Part shown: positions 1-7,744 of the stretch, in pieces
How positions within the stretch are numbered: position 1 is the stretch's first letter
How the letters are laid out: the number at the start of each line of letters is the position of its first letter
Assembly: GCA_020638835.1 (NCBI GenBank)
Contig: JACKHV010000002.1
Span: 248,001 to 312,000, forward strand
Source: Planctomycetota bacterium
GTDB lineage: Bacteria > Planctomycetota > UBA1135 > GCA-002686595
Direction: 5' to 3'
Length of the DNA stretch: 64,000 bases
Translations under genes and position numbers: made by a program
Notes under the pieces: generated by a model
Database searches by the model: none
What the model was told of the DNA's origin: nothing
Seen by the model: only the letters and a program-made list of their open reading frames with translations

Positions 1-548
1 CGTTCCGCCATGCGGTCGCGAGTGCGCAGGTTCGAGATCGGTAGAGCGGGGTCCACGACGACCTCGACGCCGCGCGATCCGCTCGACACGCGGTCCTTCA
101 ACACGAGCGGCCTGCCCAGTTCGTCCGTCCGCTCGCGCTCGTCCGGCCGGTTCAGGTCGAGGAAGTCCGTGACGGGCACGCCCGCGTCGCGCAGGCGGCG
201 CTTCATGATCAGCTTGTCGTGACAGCTGCGCGCCACCGTGTGCGCCGACTTGCGCGCGCCCAGCACGCGCCGGGCGTGCGAGGCAGCGACGACGGCGGAC
301 TCCACCGACGCGATCACGTGCGTGAACGGCGCCGAGCCCTGGAGCGGCGCGAGCGCCTTCTCCACCGCCGCACGCGTCCGCGCGAAGGGCGCGACCACCA
401 CCTGCCGCCGGCTCGGCAGCTTCGGCGGCGGCTTCTCGAGCCACAGCGCGAAGGGGATACCGCGCTCCTTCAGCACGGCCTCGAGTCCTTGGCGTCGGCC
501 GAGGACGAGGACGCGGAGGGCGCGTTCGGACGGGGCGGCGGGAGGCAT
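1..548 (-). CDS. ATP-grasp domain protein, N-terminal part only
   Basis: The reading frame starts at an ATG at 548 and is still open at the left edge, giving about 182 residues. The first 90 residues look like the Rossmann-like pre-ATP-grasp domain, opening RVLVLGRRQGLEAVL with later TRAAVEKAL and HVIASVESAV. The next part carries the start of an ATP-grasp fold: a DKLIMKRRLRDAGVPVTDF stretch followed by PLVLKDRVSSGSRGV, which resembles the ATP-binding lysine and glycine-rich loop of carbamoyl-phosphate-synthase-like ligases. The family joins a carboxylate to an amine or thiol using ATP; the substrate cannot be told from this half. It lies downstream of the small gene at 673-948 on the same strand. 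The catalytic C-terminal half is outside the window. Confidence 0.75.
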   Translation of the reverse strand, partial: MPPAAPSERALRVLVLGRRQGLEAVLKERGIPFALWLEKPPPKLPSRRQVVVAPFARTRAAVEKALAPLQGSAPFTHVIASVESAVVAASHARRVLGARKSAHTVARSCHDKLIMKRRLRDAGVPVTDFLDLNRPDERERTDELGRPLVLKDRVSSGSRGVEVVVDPALPISNLRTRDRMAE

Positions 549-672
549 TCCGGCGGTGGGCTGGCTGGAGGGAGGACGTCGAGCGCGACTCGACGACCGC
601 TCGCGCAGGATTCACGACGCCGGTGACCCAGGTCAAGTCCGCGTCGGCCTCGCGGCCGCCGGAAGGCCCGGG

Positions 673-948
673 TCAGCGGTCGCCCGTGTGCCGCATCGAG
701 CCGCCGCCGGTGGGTGGGGCGGAGCCGCCGCTGGGCTTGAAGCCGCTGTTGCCGCTCTGCTGAGAGGAGCTCTTCGCGTGGTGCGAGTCGACGATCTCGA
801 GCTCGCCGGACTCGACGAGCTTCTGCAGGGCGGGGAAATCGGCCGCCTTCGGCGTCACTTGTCCGCTGGCGGAGGGTCCGAGGTGCAGCTTCTTGCCGCC
901 GGGGAGCGGGACGCGCAGAGGGCGCTTGGTGGTGTTCCTGACTTCCAT
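673..948 (-). CDS. small hypothetical protein with Ser/Gly-rich tail
   Basis: A 91-residue protein of unknown function. I chose the ATG at 948 because a GGTGGAG ribosome-binding site lies about 8 bases upstream; an ATG five codons earlier is possible. The N-terminal 55 residues (MEVRNTTKRPLRVPL, then GGKKLHLGPSASG) read like a compact beta-rich fold, and the last 35 residues are a low-complexity Ser/Gly/Pro tail that is probably disordered. The ATP-grasp gene follows 125 bases downstream on the same strand, so they may be co-transcribed. No signal peptide or membrane segment is seen. Confidence 0.55.
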   Translation of the reverse strand: MEVRNTTKRPLRVPLPGGKKLHLGPSASGQVTPKAADFPALQKLVESGELEIVDSHHAKSSSQQSGNSGFKPSGGSAPPTGGGSMRHTGDR

Positions 949-1093
949 GGTGCGCTCCACCATACCCGAGTCGCGCGCGAAGCGCGTGGGGGAGTCGGCG
1001 AGGTGTCGGAGCCCGTGCAGGTGGGCGTCGGGGCACTCGAAGTGCGGCGCCGCGCTCACGACGGCGCGCGGGACGGCCAGTACACTCTCCGCC

Positions 1094-2884
1094 ATGTCAG
1101 AGCTCGGACTCGCCAATGTGTCGCTCAGCTTCGGCGGGCCCCAACTGCTGGACGGCGTCGACCTGCAGGTCGAGCGCGGGGAGCGCATCGGCCTCGTCGG
1201 GCGCAACGGTGCCGGCAAGTCGACGCTGCTCAAGGTGCTCGCCGGACAGCTCGCGCCGGACGGCGGCAAGCGGGTGCAGCGCGTCGGCCTGCGCGTCGCG
1301 AGCCTCGAACAGGAAGTTCCGACGGACATCTCAGGCACGATCCACGAACGCCTGGTGGCGACCCTCGATCGGCTCGGCCTCGAGCACGGTTGGGAGGTCG
1401 AGAAGCGCATCGACCGCATCCTCGTCGACCTCGGCCTCGACCCGTCCGAGTCCGTGCAGGTGCTCTCGGCCGGCGCGAAGCGTCGCGTGCTGCTCGCCGA
1501 AGCCCTCGTCGCGCACCCCGACGTGCTGATCCTCGACGAGCCGACCAACCACCTCGACCTGGAAGGCGTGCTGCACCTCGAGGAGCGCCTCCAACGGCTC
1601 GAGGGTGCGCTCGTCTTCGTCACGCACGACCGCGCCTTCCTGCGCCGCGTCGCGACGCGCATCCTCGACCTCGACCGCGGGAAGCTGCGCAGCTACGACT
1701 GCGACTACACGACCTACCTCGCGCGGCGCGAAGCGGAGCTGGAGGCCGAGCGCGAGCAGGAGCTCCAGTTCGACAAGAAGCTCGCGCAGGAAGAGGTCTG
1801 GCTGCGGCGCGGCATCAAGGCACGGCGCACGCGCAACATGGGCCGCGTGCGCGCGCTGATGGCGATGCGCCAGGAACGCGCGGATCGGCGCGAGGTGCTC
1901 GGCAAGGCCAAGGCGGAGCTGAACGAGGCGGGGCGCACGGGACAACTCGTCATCCGCGCGACCGACGTGACGGTGCGCTTCGGCGAGAAGCTCGTGCTCG
2001 ACCGCGTGAGCCTCGAGCTGCAGCGCGGCGACCGGCTCGGCATCGTCGGGCCGAACGGCGCGGGCAAGTCCACGCTGCTCTCGGTGCTGCTCGGCGACCG
2101 CGCTCCCGACACCGGCAGCGTGCGCATCGGGACGAACGTCGCCGTCGGTCGCTTCGACCAACTGCACACCGTGCTCGACCCCAAGAAGACCGTGCAGGAG
2201 AACGTCGTCGACCACGCGGACACGGTCACGATCGGCGGGCACACGCGGCACGTGCTCGGTTACCTCGGCGACTTCCTGTTCACGCCGGCGCAGGCGCGCG
2301 GTCCGATCACGAAGCTCTCCGGCGGGGAACGCAACCGCCTGCAGCTCGCGAAGCTTCTCTCGCGCCCCAGCAACCTGCTGGTGCTCGACGAACCGACGAA
2401 CGACCTCGACGTCGAGACGCTCGAGCTGCTCGAGAACCTGCTGGCCGAGTACGAGGGGACGCTGATCGTCGTCAGCCACGACCGCGAGTTCCTCGACAAC
2501 GTCGTCACCTCGACGCTCGTCTTCGAGGGCGGCGGCAAGGTGACCGAGTACGCCGGCGGATACACCGACTGGCGCGAACAGGTCGACGCGCGCTCGGCGC
2601 CTGCAGCGCCGAAGGTCGTCAAGTCCGCCGCGATGCCGAAGCCCTCCGCGGACGGCCCGCGCCGCAGGACGTACAAGGAGAAGCTCGAGCTGGAACAACT
2701 GCCCGCGCGCATCGAGGAGCTCGAGGCGTCGAAGGCGGCGCTCGAGGCCGAGATGGCGGACCCCGGCTTCTACAAGCGGGGCGGTGACGCGATCGCGGCC
2801 GACACGGCGCGCTTCGAGGCGCTCGACGACGAGCTCAGCGCGACCTACGCGCGCTGGGAGGAGCTGGAGTCGCTGGCGGAGTGA
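1094..2884 (+). CDS. uup: ABC-F family ATPase, Uup-like
   Basis: A 596-residue soluble protein with two ABC ATPase domains and no membrane segments, the hallmark of the ABC-F family, which acts on ribosomes or on branched DNA intermediates rather than in transport. The first domain has Walker A GRNGAGKST, signature LSAGAKRR and Walker B LILDEPTNHLDLE; the second has GPNGAGKST, LSGGERNR and LVLDEPTNDLDVE. The linker between them (residues about 210-290) is charged and coiled-coil-like. The C-terminal 70 residues, starting YKEKLELEQLPARIEELE, form the coiled coil typical of Uup. The start at 1094 gives the normal Uup N-terminus (MSELGLANVSLSFGG). The first signature has Ala in place of the usual second Gly. 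Uup is preferred over EttA because of the C-terminal coiled coil. Confidence 0.85.
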   Translation: MSELGLANVSLSFGGPQLLDGVDLQVERGERIGLVGRNGAGKSTLLKVLAGQLAPDGGKRVQRVGLRVASLEQEVPTDISGTIHERLVATLDRLGLEHGWEVEKRIDRILVDLGLDPSESVQVLSAGAKRRVLLAEALVAHPDVLILDEPTNHLDLEGVLHLEERLQRLEGALVFVTHDRAFLRRVATRILDLDRGKLRSYDCDYTTYLARREAELEAEREQELQFDKKLAQEEVWLRRGIKARRTRNMGRVRALMAMRQERADRREVLGKAKAELNEAGRTGQLVIRATDVTVRFGEKLVLDRVSLELQRGDRLGIVGPNGAGKSTLLSVLLGDRAPDTGSVRIGTNVAVGRFDQLHTVLDPKKTVQENVVDHADTVTIGGHTRHVLGYLGDFLFTPAQARGPITKLSGGERNRLQLAKLLSRPSNLLVLDEPTNDLDVETLELLENLLAEYEGTLIVVSHDREFLDNVVTSTLVFEGGGKVTEYAGGYTDWREQVDARSAPAAPKVVKSAAMPKPSADGPRRRTYKEKLELEQLPARIEELEASKAALEAEMADPGFYKRGGDAIAADTARFEALDDELSATYARWEELESLAE

Positions 2885-2902
2885 CGGCGCGCTCGGACGC
2901 GC

Positions 2903-3121
2903 TCAGTAACCCGCGCGCAGCGCACCGTACAAGCACACGATCAACCCGGCACCGATGGCGAGCACCGGGAGCGGATCCGAGATGACGTAGGGGAATGCCA
3001 TCATCGCGCCGCCCACGATCAACTGAGGCACGCGCTCCTGCCGCTTGCCGAAGATGAAGATGCCGAAGCCGATGCTGCTCACGACCAGCGAGGTGAACAG
3101 GGAACCCATGGAGAGATCCAT
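2903..3121 (-). CDS. small two-helix membrane protein
   Basis: A 72-residue hydrophobic protein with two predicted membrane helices: residues about 8-25 (LFTSLVVSSIGFGIFIFGK) and 33-65 (QLIVGGAMMAFPYVI, then LAIGAGLIVCLYGAL). The helices are separated by a short basic loop KRQERVP, the arrangement seen in small conserved bacterial proteins of unknown function. It converges with the ABC-F gene, 18 bases apart, and lies divergently upstream of ygiQ. An internal ATG at 3109 is an alternative start. The function is unknown. Confidence 0.6.
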   Translation of the reverse strand: MDLSMGSLFTSLVVSSIGFGIFIFGKRQERVPQLIVGGAMMAFPYVISDPLPVLAIGAGLIVCLYGALRAGY

Positions 3122-3308
3122 GAGGCGTGCATCGACCGCGCGGGTGCGGGAGGCTGAGGCGGATCGCCGGAAGGCGTCGGCGGAGACCTCGCGGCGCGCG
3201 TGGGGGGCTCTTCCGGCTCCTGATCGCGCCCGAAGCCGGGCCGCGTCGGCGGGGGAGTCGCTCCGGCGCTGCTAGAATGCGCGGCCCGCGCCACCGCGTC
3301 GAACGACC

Positions 3309-5219
3309 ATGAACACCCCTCCCGTCCTCCCGATCTCCCGCGCGGAGATCGACGCCCTCGGCTGGGACGAGCCCGACATCGTGCTCGTCTCGGGGGACGC
3401 GTACGTCGACCACCCGAGCTTCGCCGCCGGCCTGCTCGGTCGCGTGTTGCAGCGCGAGGGCTACCGCGTCGCGATCCTGCCGCAGCCCGACTGGAAGTCC
3501 GTCGACGCGTGGCGCGCGCTCGGCAAGCCGCGCCTCTTCTACGGAGTGACCGCGGGCAACATGGACTCGATGATCAACCACTACACGGCGAACAAGAAGC
3601 GGCGCAACGACGACGCCTACTCGCCGGACGGTCGCATCGGTCTGCGTCCCGATCGCCCGACGGGCATCTACGCGCAGCGCTGCCGAGAAGCTTTCAAGGG
3701 CGTGCCCGTGATCGCCGGCGGCATCGAGGGTTCGCTGCGGCGCTTGCCGCACTACGACTACTGGGCGGACAAAGTCATGCCGTCGATGCTCGTCAGCTCG
3801 AAGGCGGACCTGCTGGTCTACGGCCTTGGCGACGAACCGATCGTCGAGATCGCGCGGCGGCTCGACGCGGGCGAGACGCCGAAGGATCTGCGCGACATGC
3901 GCGGCGTGTGTTACCTGCTCGGCAAGACCGAACCGCTGCCGGATGTGCCGTGCGAGGAGCTGCCGTCGTTCGAGGAGGTCGAGTCCGACAAGGTCGCCTT
4001 CGCGCGCATGACGCGGCAGCACCAGCTGCACACCAGTCCGTTCAACGGCCTGACGCTGATCCAGAAGCACGGCGACCGCACGCTGGTGCACAACCCGCCG
4101 GCGCTGCCGATGCCGTCCACGGTTCTCGACCGCTCGTACGACTTGCCCTACACGCGGATGCCGCACCCGAGCTACGGCGCGGCGCGCATCCCGGCCTTCG
4201 AGATGATCCGCGACTCGGTCACGATCATGCGCGGGTGCTTCGGTGGCTGCAGCTTCTGCTCGATCACCTCGCACGAGGGCAAGACGGTGCAGAGTCGCAG
4301 CCAGGACTCCGTGCTGCGCGAGGTCGAGACGATCGCCGCGCGCGACGACTTCAAGGGCACGATCAGCGACCTCGGCGGTCCGACGGCGAACATGTACGAG
4401 ATGCGCTGCACGGATCCCGCTGTCGAAGCGATCTGCCGGCGCCCGTCGTGCATCCACCCGAAGATCTGCAAACTGCTCGGCACCAGTCACGAGCCGACGA
4501 AGGAACTCCTGCGCAAGGCACGCGCCGTCCCCGGCGTGAAGCGCGTGCAGGTCGCTTCCGGCATCCGCATGGACCTCGCGAACCTCGACGGCGAGTTCAT
4601 CGAGGAAGTCGCCGCGCACCACACCGGCGGCCACCTCAAGATCGCGCCCGAGCACGCCAGCGCGAAGGTGCTGAACCTGATGCGCAAGCCGACGACGGAG
4701 GGCTGTGACGAGTTCGCCAAGAAGTTCGAGGACGCCTCGAAGCGCGCCGGCAAGGAACAGTACGTCGTGCCGTACTTCATCGCGAGCCACCCCGGCTCCG
4801 GCGTCGAGGAGATGATCGAGCTCGCCGTCTACCTGAAGCAGCGCGGCTACCGACCGCGCCAGGTGCAGGACTTCATCCCCGCGCCGATGGACGTCGCCGC
4901 GTGCATGTACTGGACCGGGCTCGACCCGCTGACCGGCAAGCCGGTCGACACCGTGCACCGCCTGCAGGACCGGCGCATGCAGCGCGCGCTGTTGCAGTTC
5001 TTCCTGGCCGAGAACTACTTCACCGTGCGCCAGGCGCTGCTCGACCACGGCCGCCGCGACCTGATCGGCGACGGTCCGCTCGCCCTGATCCCCGAGCGCC
5101 CACCGAAGGAAGCCTTCGCGAAGCGCCGCCAGGAGGCGACGCACGTGCACGCGGAGGACGCGGGCACCGCGAAGACGGTCGGCTATCGACCGGGACGTCG
5201 CGGACGACGCCGCAAGTGA
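3309..5219 (+). CDS. YgiQ family radical SAM protein
   Basis: A 636-residue member of the UPF0313/YgiQ family. The radical-SAM 4Fe-4S cluster motif CxxxCxxC is present as C310, C314 and C317 (MRGCFGGCSFCSI). The N-terminal 300 residues form the family-specific domain (VSGDAYVDHPSF, GNMDSMINHYT, PVIAGGIEGSLRR). After the cluster come the usual SAM-barrel elements (SDLGGPTANMYEM, KIAPEHAS, PYFIASHPG), and the C-terminus is basic and low complexity. The length fits the family, whose biochemical role is not established. A TAGAAT -10-like box lies at 3273-3278, about 30 bases before the start. The gene ends inside a hairpin shared with its convergent neighbour. Confidence 0.9.
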   Translation: MNTPPVLPISRAEIDALGWDEPDIVLVSGDAYVDHPSFAAGLLGRVLQREGYRVAILPQPDWKSVDAWRALGKPRLFYGVTAGNMDSMINHYTANKKRRNDDAYSPDGRIGLRPDRPTGIYAQRCREAFKGVPVIAGGIEGSLRRLPHYDYWADKVMPSMLVSSKADLLVYGLGDEPIVEIARRLDAGETPKDLRDMRGVCYLLGKTEPLPDVPCEELPSFEEVESDKVAFARMTRQHQLHTSPFNGLTLIQKHGDRTLVHNPPALPMPSTVLDRSYDLPYTRMPHPSYGAARIPAFEMIRDSVTIMRGCFGGCSFCSITSHEGKTVQSRSQDSVLREVETIAARDDFKGTISDLGGPTANMYEMRCTDPAVEAICRRPSCIHPKICKLLGTSHEPTKELLRKARAVPGVKRVQVASGIRMDLANLDGEFIEEVAAHHTGGHLKIAPEHASAKVLNLMRKPTTEGCDEFAKKFEDASKRAGKEQYVVPYFIASHPGSGVEEMIELAVYLKQRGYRPRQVQDFIPAPMDVAACMYWTGLDPLTGKPVDTVHRLQDRRMQRALLQFFLAENYFTVRQALLDHGRRDLIGDGPLALIPERPPKEAFAKRRQEATHVHAEDAGTAKTVGYRPGRRGRRRK

Positions 5220-5252
5220 GCGCTCGCTCGACGCTCCATCGGTCGAGCGCTC
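5218..5252. terminator. bidirectional hairpin between convergent genes
   Basis: A perfect 9-bp stem, GAGCGCTCG (5218-5226) with CGAGCGCTC (5244-5252), and a 17-base loop. It contains the stop region of the ygiQ-family gene on one strand and the stop codon of the hypothetical gene on the other. There is no T tract, so termination activity is inferred from its position only. Confidence 0.4.
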
Positions 5253-5712
5253 AACCCGCCCGATCGAGGGACCGCTGCGGCGCGGAGCAGGCGAGCGTCT
5301 CGTCGCCGCACAGCACGAGCCGGTCGTAGAGCGCGCAGCACTCCTCGGGTCCCTCGAGACAAACTTCGCAGCGTCCGTCGGGGCCGATTCCGACCCTCGC
5401 GACCGTGTCACCGTCGAGCAGCGTCAACTCGTCCTCCGCGACGAGCTCCATCAACAAAAAGCGGTCCTCGCGCTCCAGCCCGGCGAGCTGCGCAGCGGAG
5501 CACAACAGGCTGACTTCGCTCTCCGCGTACCACTGCAGCACGGCGCGGCCGAGGTCGGGCCCGTCGCCCAGGACGAGCACGCGCTTCGCGTGCAGGCGGG
5601 GCACAGCGTCGACGGGATGCGCTTGGCAGCGGAGCATGGCGAGAGCTTCCTGCGTCGACATCCGGACGTCGAACAGGTCGTGATCGGTGAGGGAGCGAGT
5701 CGGGCGTTGCAT
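5251..5712 (-). CDS. hypothetical acidic protein
   Basis: A 153-residue protein I do not recognise. The ATG at 5712 is chosen because AAGGA sits about 8 bases upstream. It begins MQRPTRSLTDHDLFDVRM, contains a region reminiscent of a nucleotide-fold strand (KRVLVLGDGPDLGRAVLQW) and ends with several cysteines (CEVCLEG, EECC, LVLCGDE). A CxxC pair plus CC could bind metal, but no known zinc-finger spacing is evident. No signal peptide or membrane helix is seen. It is convergent with the ygiQ-family gene and downstream of the secreted-protein gene on the same strand, 168 bases apart. Confidence 0.5.
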   Translation of the reverse strand: MQRPTRSLTDHDLFDVRMSTQEALAMLRCQAHPVDAVPRLHAKRVLVLGDGPDLGRAVLQWYAESEVSLLCSAAQLAGLEREDRFLLMELVAEDELTLLDGDTVARVGIGPDGRCEVCLEGPEECCALYDRLVLCGDETLACSAPQRSLDRAG

Positions 5713-5880
5713 GGCGGAGTTCCTTTCCGCTTCGGCTCGCGCAAGCGACGTGCCGTTCGCTGCAGGGCGCGCTTGCCGGCCCACGGCGCGTCGTCGACGA
5801 CGCATTCATCCAGCATGTGGACGCGCGTCCCGGATTCGCACGTCGCTGGGGCGCAACGCGGCGGCGAGGCCGCGACGCGT

Positions 5881-6810
5881 TCAGGGCTGGAAGTCGACCT
5901 GGATGCCGTTCGAGAAGTTCGAGCCGGTTCCGCAGGGGCTCACGCCGCCAGGGTCGCGACTCCAGACCTGGTACCAGCGGGTGTCGCCGGGGGCGACCGC
6001 GCCACCGGTGACGATCGAGGTCGCGGAGGTCGCCGCGCCGCTCGCGTCGGTGAAGAGCACTTCGACGCGCTCCGTTGGGTTTCCCGCGCAGAGCAGCCCG
6101 TCCTTGAACGGCACCGCGATCAGGCTGGCGCCTTGCACCAGCATCCCCGGCTGCGTCGCGCGGGCTCGTGAGACGGTGAACGCCAGGTCGTCGACGGCGA
6201 CGCTCGCGCTGCCCGTCGCCGCGAGGACGGAGCCGTGTCCGAGCGAGCTCGCGCAACCCTCACCCGCGCCGACCGCCGACTCGTTCGAGCAGGGACACGC
6301 GCCCGAGGACCCGTCGCCGAAGCACATCGCGACGTAGTGAGGCAGCGGATCGACGCTGCCGCTCACGAAGACACCCGAGGTGATGATGCCTTGCTCGTAC
6401 TGGTACGAACTCGAGGCCGTGTCGACGAGAGCCGGCTGCGTCGGCGAGAACGGCTGGAGCAAGCGAACCGTCACGTCGAGTCCGTGGTCGTGCAGGTTGG
6501 CGGCGAGCGAGAACTCGATCTGTGAAGTCTCGATCGTGATCGTGAGCTCGGGGATGTCCGTCCCGTGGCCGGGGATGTAGAGGTCGGTGAAGGTCCCCGT
6601 TCCGTTCTCGAAGTCCCCGGGCGAGTAGACCCAGCGGAAGGTTCCGGTCATCGAGGCCGTCGTGCCGCCGGGCGGACCGGTGTCGATCTCGAGGCCCTCG
6701 AAGCGGAAGTTCTGCGTGATGCTCTGGGCATCGGCCGTCGCGGCGAGGGAAGCGACTGCGAACGCGACGGTGGCTGCGCCGTGGAGGAGGGAGTGTCGCA
6801 TCGCCGACAT
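5881..6810 (-). CDS. secreted protein with Gly/Cys-rich C-terminal module
   Basis: A 309-residue exported protein. Residues 1-26 form a signal peptide (MRHSLLHGAATVAFAVASLA, cleavage after ADA). Residues about 30-170 are Thr/Ser-rich and beta-like. Residues about 185-309 form a module with GDGSSGACPCSN, GEGCASSLGHG, ATGSASVAVDDL, FKDGLLCAGN, GDTRWYQVWSRDP and CGTGSNFSNG. I recall modules of this pattern at the C-termini of many secreted proteins in some marine planctomycetes, where they probably serve in sorting or surface attachment; that role is inference. The start at 6810 gives MSAMRHS; the ATG at 6801 is equally possible. Confidence 0.7.
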   Translation of the reverse strand: MSAMRHSLLHGAATVAFAVASLAATADAQSITQNFRFEGLEIDTGPPGGTTASMTGTFRWVYSPGDFENGTGTFTDLYIPGHGTDIPELTITIETSQIEFSLAANLHDHGLDVTVRLLQPFSPTQPALVDTASSSYQYEQGIITSGVFVSGSVDPLPHYVAMCFGDGSSGACPCSNESAVGAGEGCASSLGHGSVLAATGSASVAVDDLAFTVSRARATQPGMLVQGASLIAVPFKDGLLCAGNPTERVEVLFTDASGAATSATSIVTGGAVAPGDTRWYQVWSRDPGGVSPCGTGSNFSNGIQVDFQP

Positions 6811-6973
6811 GAGATCGTCCGTGCTCGAGTAGGGGAACGGGGGAGGTCCGCTCCGGTCGAGGGTAGCACGACTCCTGGATCCGAGCCCGGAACCGGGCCG
6901 GAGGCTCCGCAAGCACGAAAAACGCCATCCGGGCGGATGGCGTGGCACGCGACGGAGCCGACGCGAGTGGAGG

Positions 6974-7049
6974 TGGCTCCCCGAGTAGGACTCGAACCTA
7001 CGACAAACCGGTTAACAGCCGGTTGCTCTACCAACTGAGCTATCGGGGA
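6974..7049 (-). tRNA. tRNA-Asn (anticodon GTT)
   Basis: A complete cloverleaf on the minus strand: acceptor TCCCCGA pairs with TCGGGGA, the anticodon loop CTGTTAA carries GTT, and the T arm is GTAGG-TTCGAGT-CCTAC. The discriminator is G and the 3' CCA is encoded (6974-6976). Confidence 0.95.
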
Positions 7050-7154
7050 TCGGGAGTGCGGAAGCCTAACCCCCTGCTAGGGGGAGTCAAGCTGCGCCAG
7101 AGGCCTTTTTCGGCAGTGCGGCGCCCGAGGTTGAGGCCAAGCCGAGAGAGGTGG

Positions 7155-7187
7155 GAGCGGGCCGCGCGAGGTGCGCGCGGCCCGCTC
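7155..7187 (-). terminator. strong GC hairpin after the peroxiredoxin gene
   Basis: A perfect 14-bp stem (7155-7168 with 7174-7187) and a 5-base loop AGGTG, starting 9 bases after the stop codon of the peroxiredoxin gene. No T tract follows. The position and the perfect pairing support a terminator or an mRNA 3'-end stabiliser. Confidence 0.55.
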
Positions 7188-7195
7188 GGGAAGGA

Positions 7196-7666
7196 CTACT
7201 GCGCCAGTTCCTTGGCTTTGGCGAGCAGGTCACCGGGCACGCGGGCACCGCCCGGTCCGACCGACTCGGCCCACAGGACTTTGCCGTCCTTGCCGATCAT
7301 GACGGTCGCTCGGTCACCGATTCCGGGACCGTCGAGCCAGAGGCCGTAGGCTTTCGCGACCGCACCCTTGGGGTGGAAGTCGGCGAGCAGCGGATAGTTG
7401 ATGCCGCTGAAGCCTTGGGCCCATGCCTTGTGAGAGAATTTCGAGTCCACGGAGATACCCAAGACCTGGGTATTGCAGCCGTCGAAGCGCTCGAGGAGCG
7501 CGTTCAGGCCGGGGATCTCGACACTTCAGGTGGGGGTGAAATCCAACGGGTAGAAGACGAGCATGACGTTCTTCTTCCCGCGGAAGTCGGACAGCTTGAC
7601 CTTCGAGTCGAGGTGGCTGTCGAGCTCGAAGTCCGGCGCGTCGGCGCCGTTGGCGATGATGGCCAT
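7196..7666 (-). CDS. peroxiredoxin with in-frame TGA at the peroxidatic site (probable selenoprotein)
   Basis: Read from the ATG at 7666 to the TAG at 7196, this is a 156-residue AhpC/TSA peroxiredoxin interrupted only by one TGA at codon 47 (7526-7528). Before the TGA comes KVKLSDFRGKKNVMLVFYP then LDFTPT; after it SVEIPGLNALLERF, LGISVDSKFSHKAW and NYPLLADFHPKG, the normal family order. The TGA occupies the place of the peroxidatic cysteine that reduces hydroperoxides, so selenocysteine insertion is the likely reading. The only cysteine is C64, a possible resolving residue. A pseudogene or sequencing error is the alternative, but the frame is intact on both sides. A 5-bp stem (TCGAG with CTCGA) with an apical loop can be drawn just after the TGA, but a GCGCTC/GAGCGC hairpin competes, so a SECIS element is not settled by eye. 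A CGGAAC ribosome-binding-like sequence precedes the ATG. Confidence 0.8.
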
Positions 7667-7704
7667 GGTGCGTTCCGTTGCGGTGGGTCTGTGGGAAAGG
7701 GGTC

Positions 7705-7744
7705 GTCGACCGACAGGAGGTCGACCGTTTCGCCGAGCAGTCTA
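7705..7744 (-). promoter_or_regulatory. candidate -10 box and 5' UTR hairpin of the peroxiredoxin gene
   Basis: On the minus strand a TAGACT -10-like box (7739-7744) overlaps the end of gluQ. It is followed by a 7-bp hairpin, GTCGACC (7705-7711) with GGTCGAC (7719-7725), in the presumed leader about 40 bases before the start codon. No good -35 is visible. This is an inference from position and the recurring box. Confidence 0.35.

Noticed and set aside
238..2787. Long Arg-rich open frame of 849 codons overlapping the ABC-F gene
   Set aside because: It is an antisense or frame-shifted shadow created by very high GC; composition is Arg/Ala/Pro-dominated and the ABC-F frame on the same DNA is clearly the real one.
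2835..5411. 858-codon minus-strand frame across the ygiQ-type gene
   Set aside because: It is antisense to a clear radical-SAM protein, and its composition is the Arg/Ala/Val bias typical of shadows in this genome.
7196..7462. An independent 88-residue gene starting at the internal GTG or ATG after the TGA
   Set aside because: It would be a peroxiredoxin without the first third of its fold and without the active site; the upstream 46 codons match the family perfectly in the same frame.
7528..7666. Peroxiredoxin as a simple nonsense-mutated pseudogene
   Set aside because: A random nonsense mutation exactly at the one codon where selenocysteine is known is unlikely, and there is no other damage in the frame. 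It remains the main alternative.
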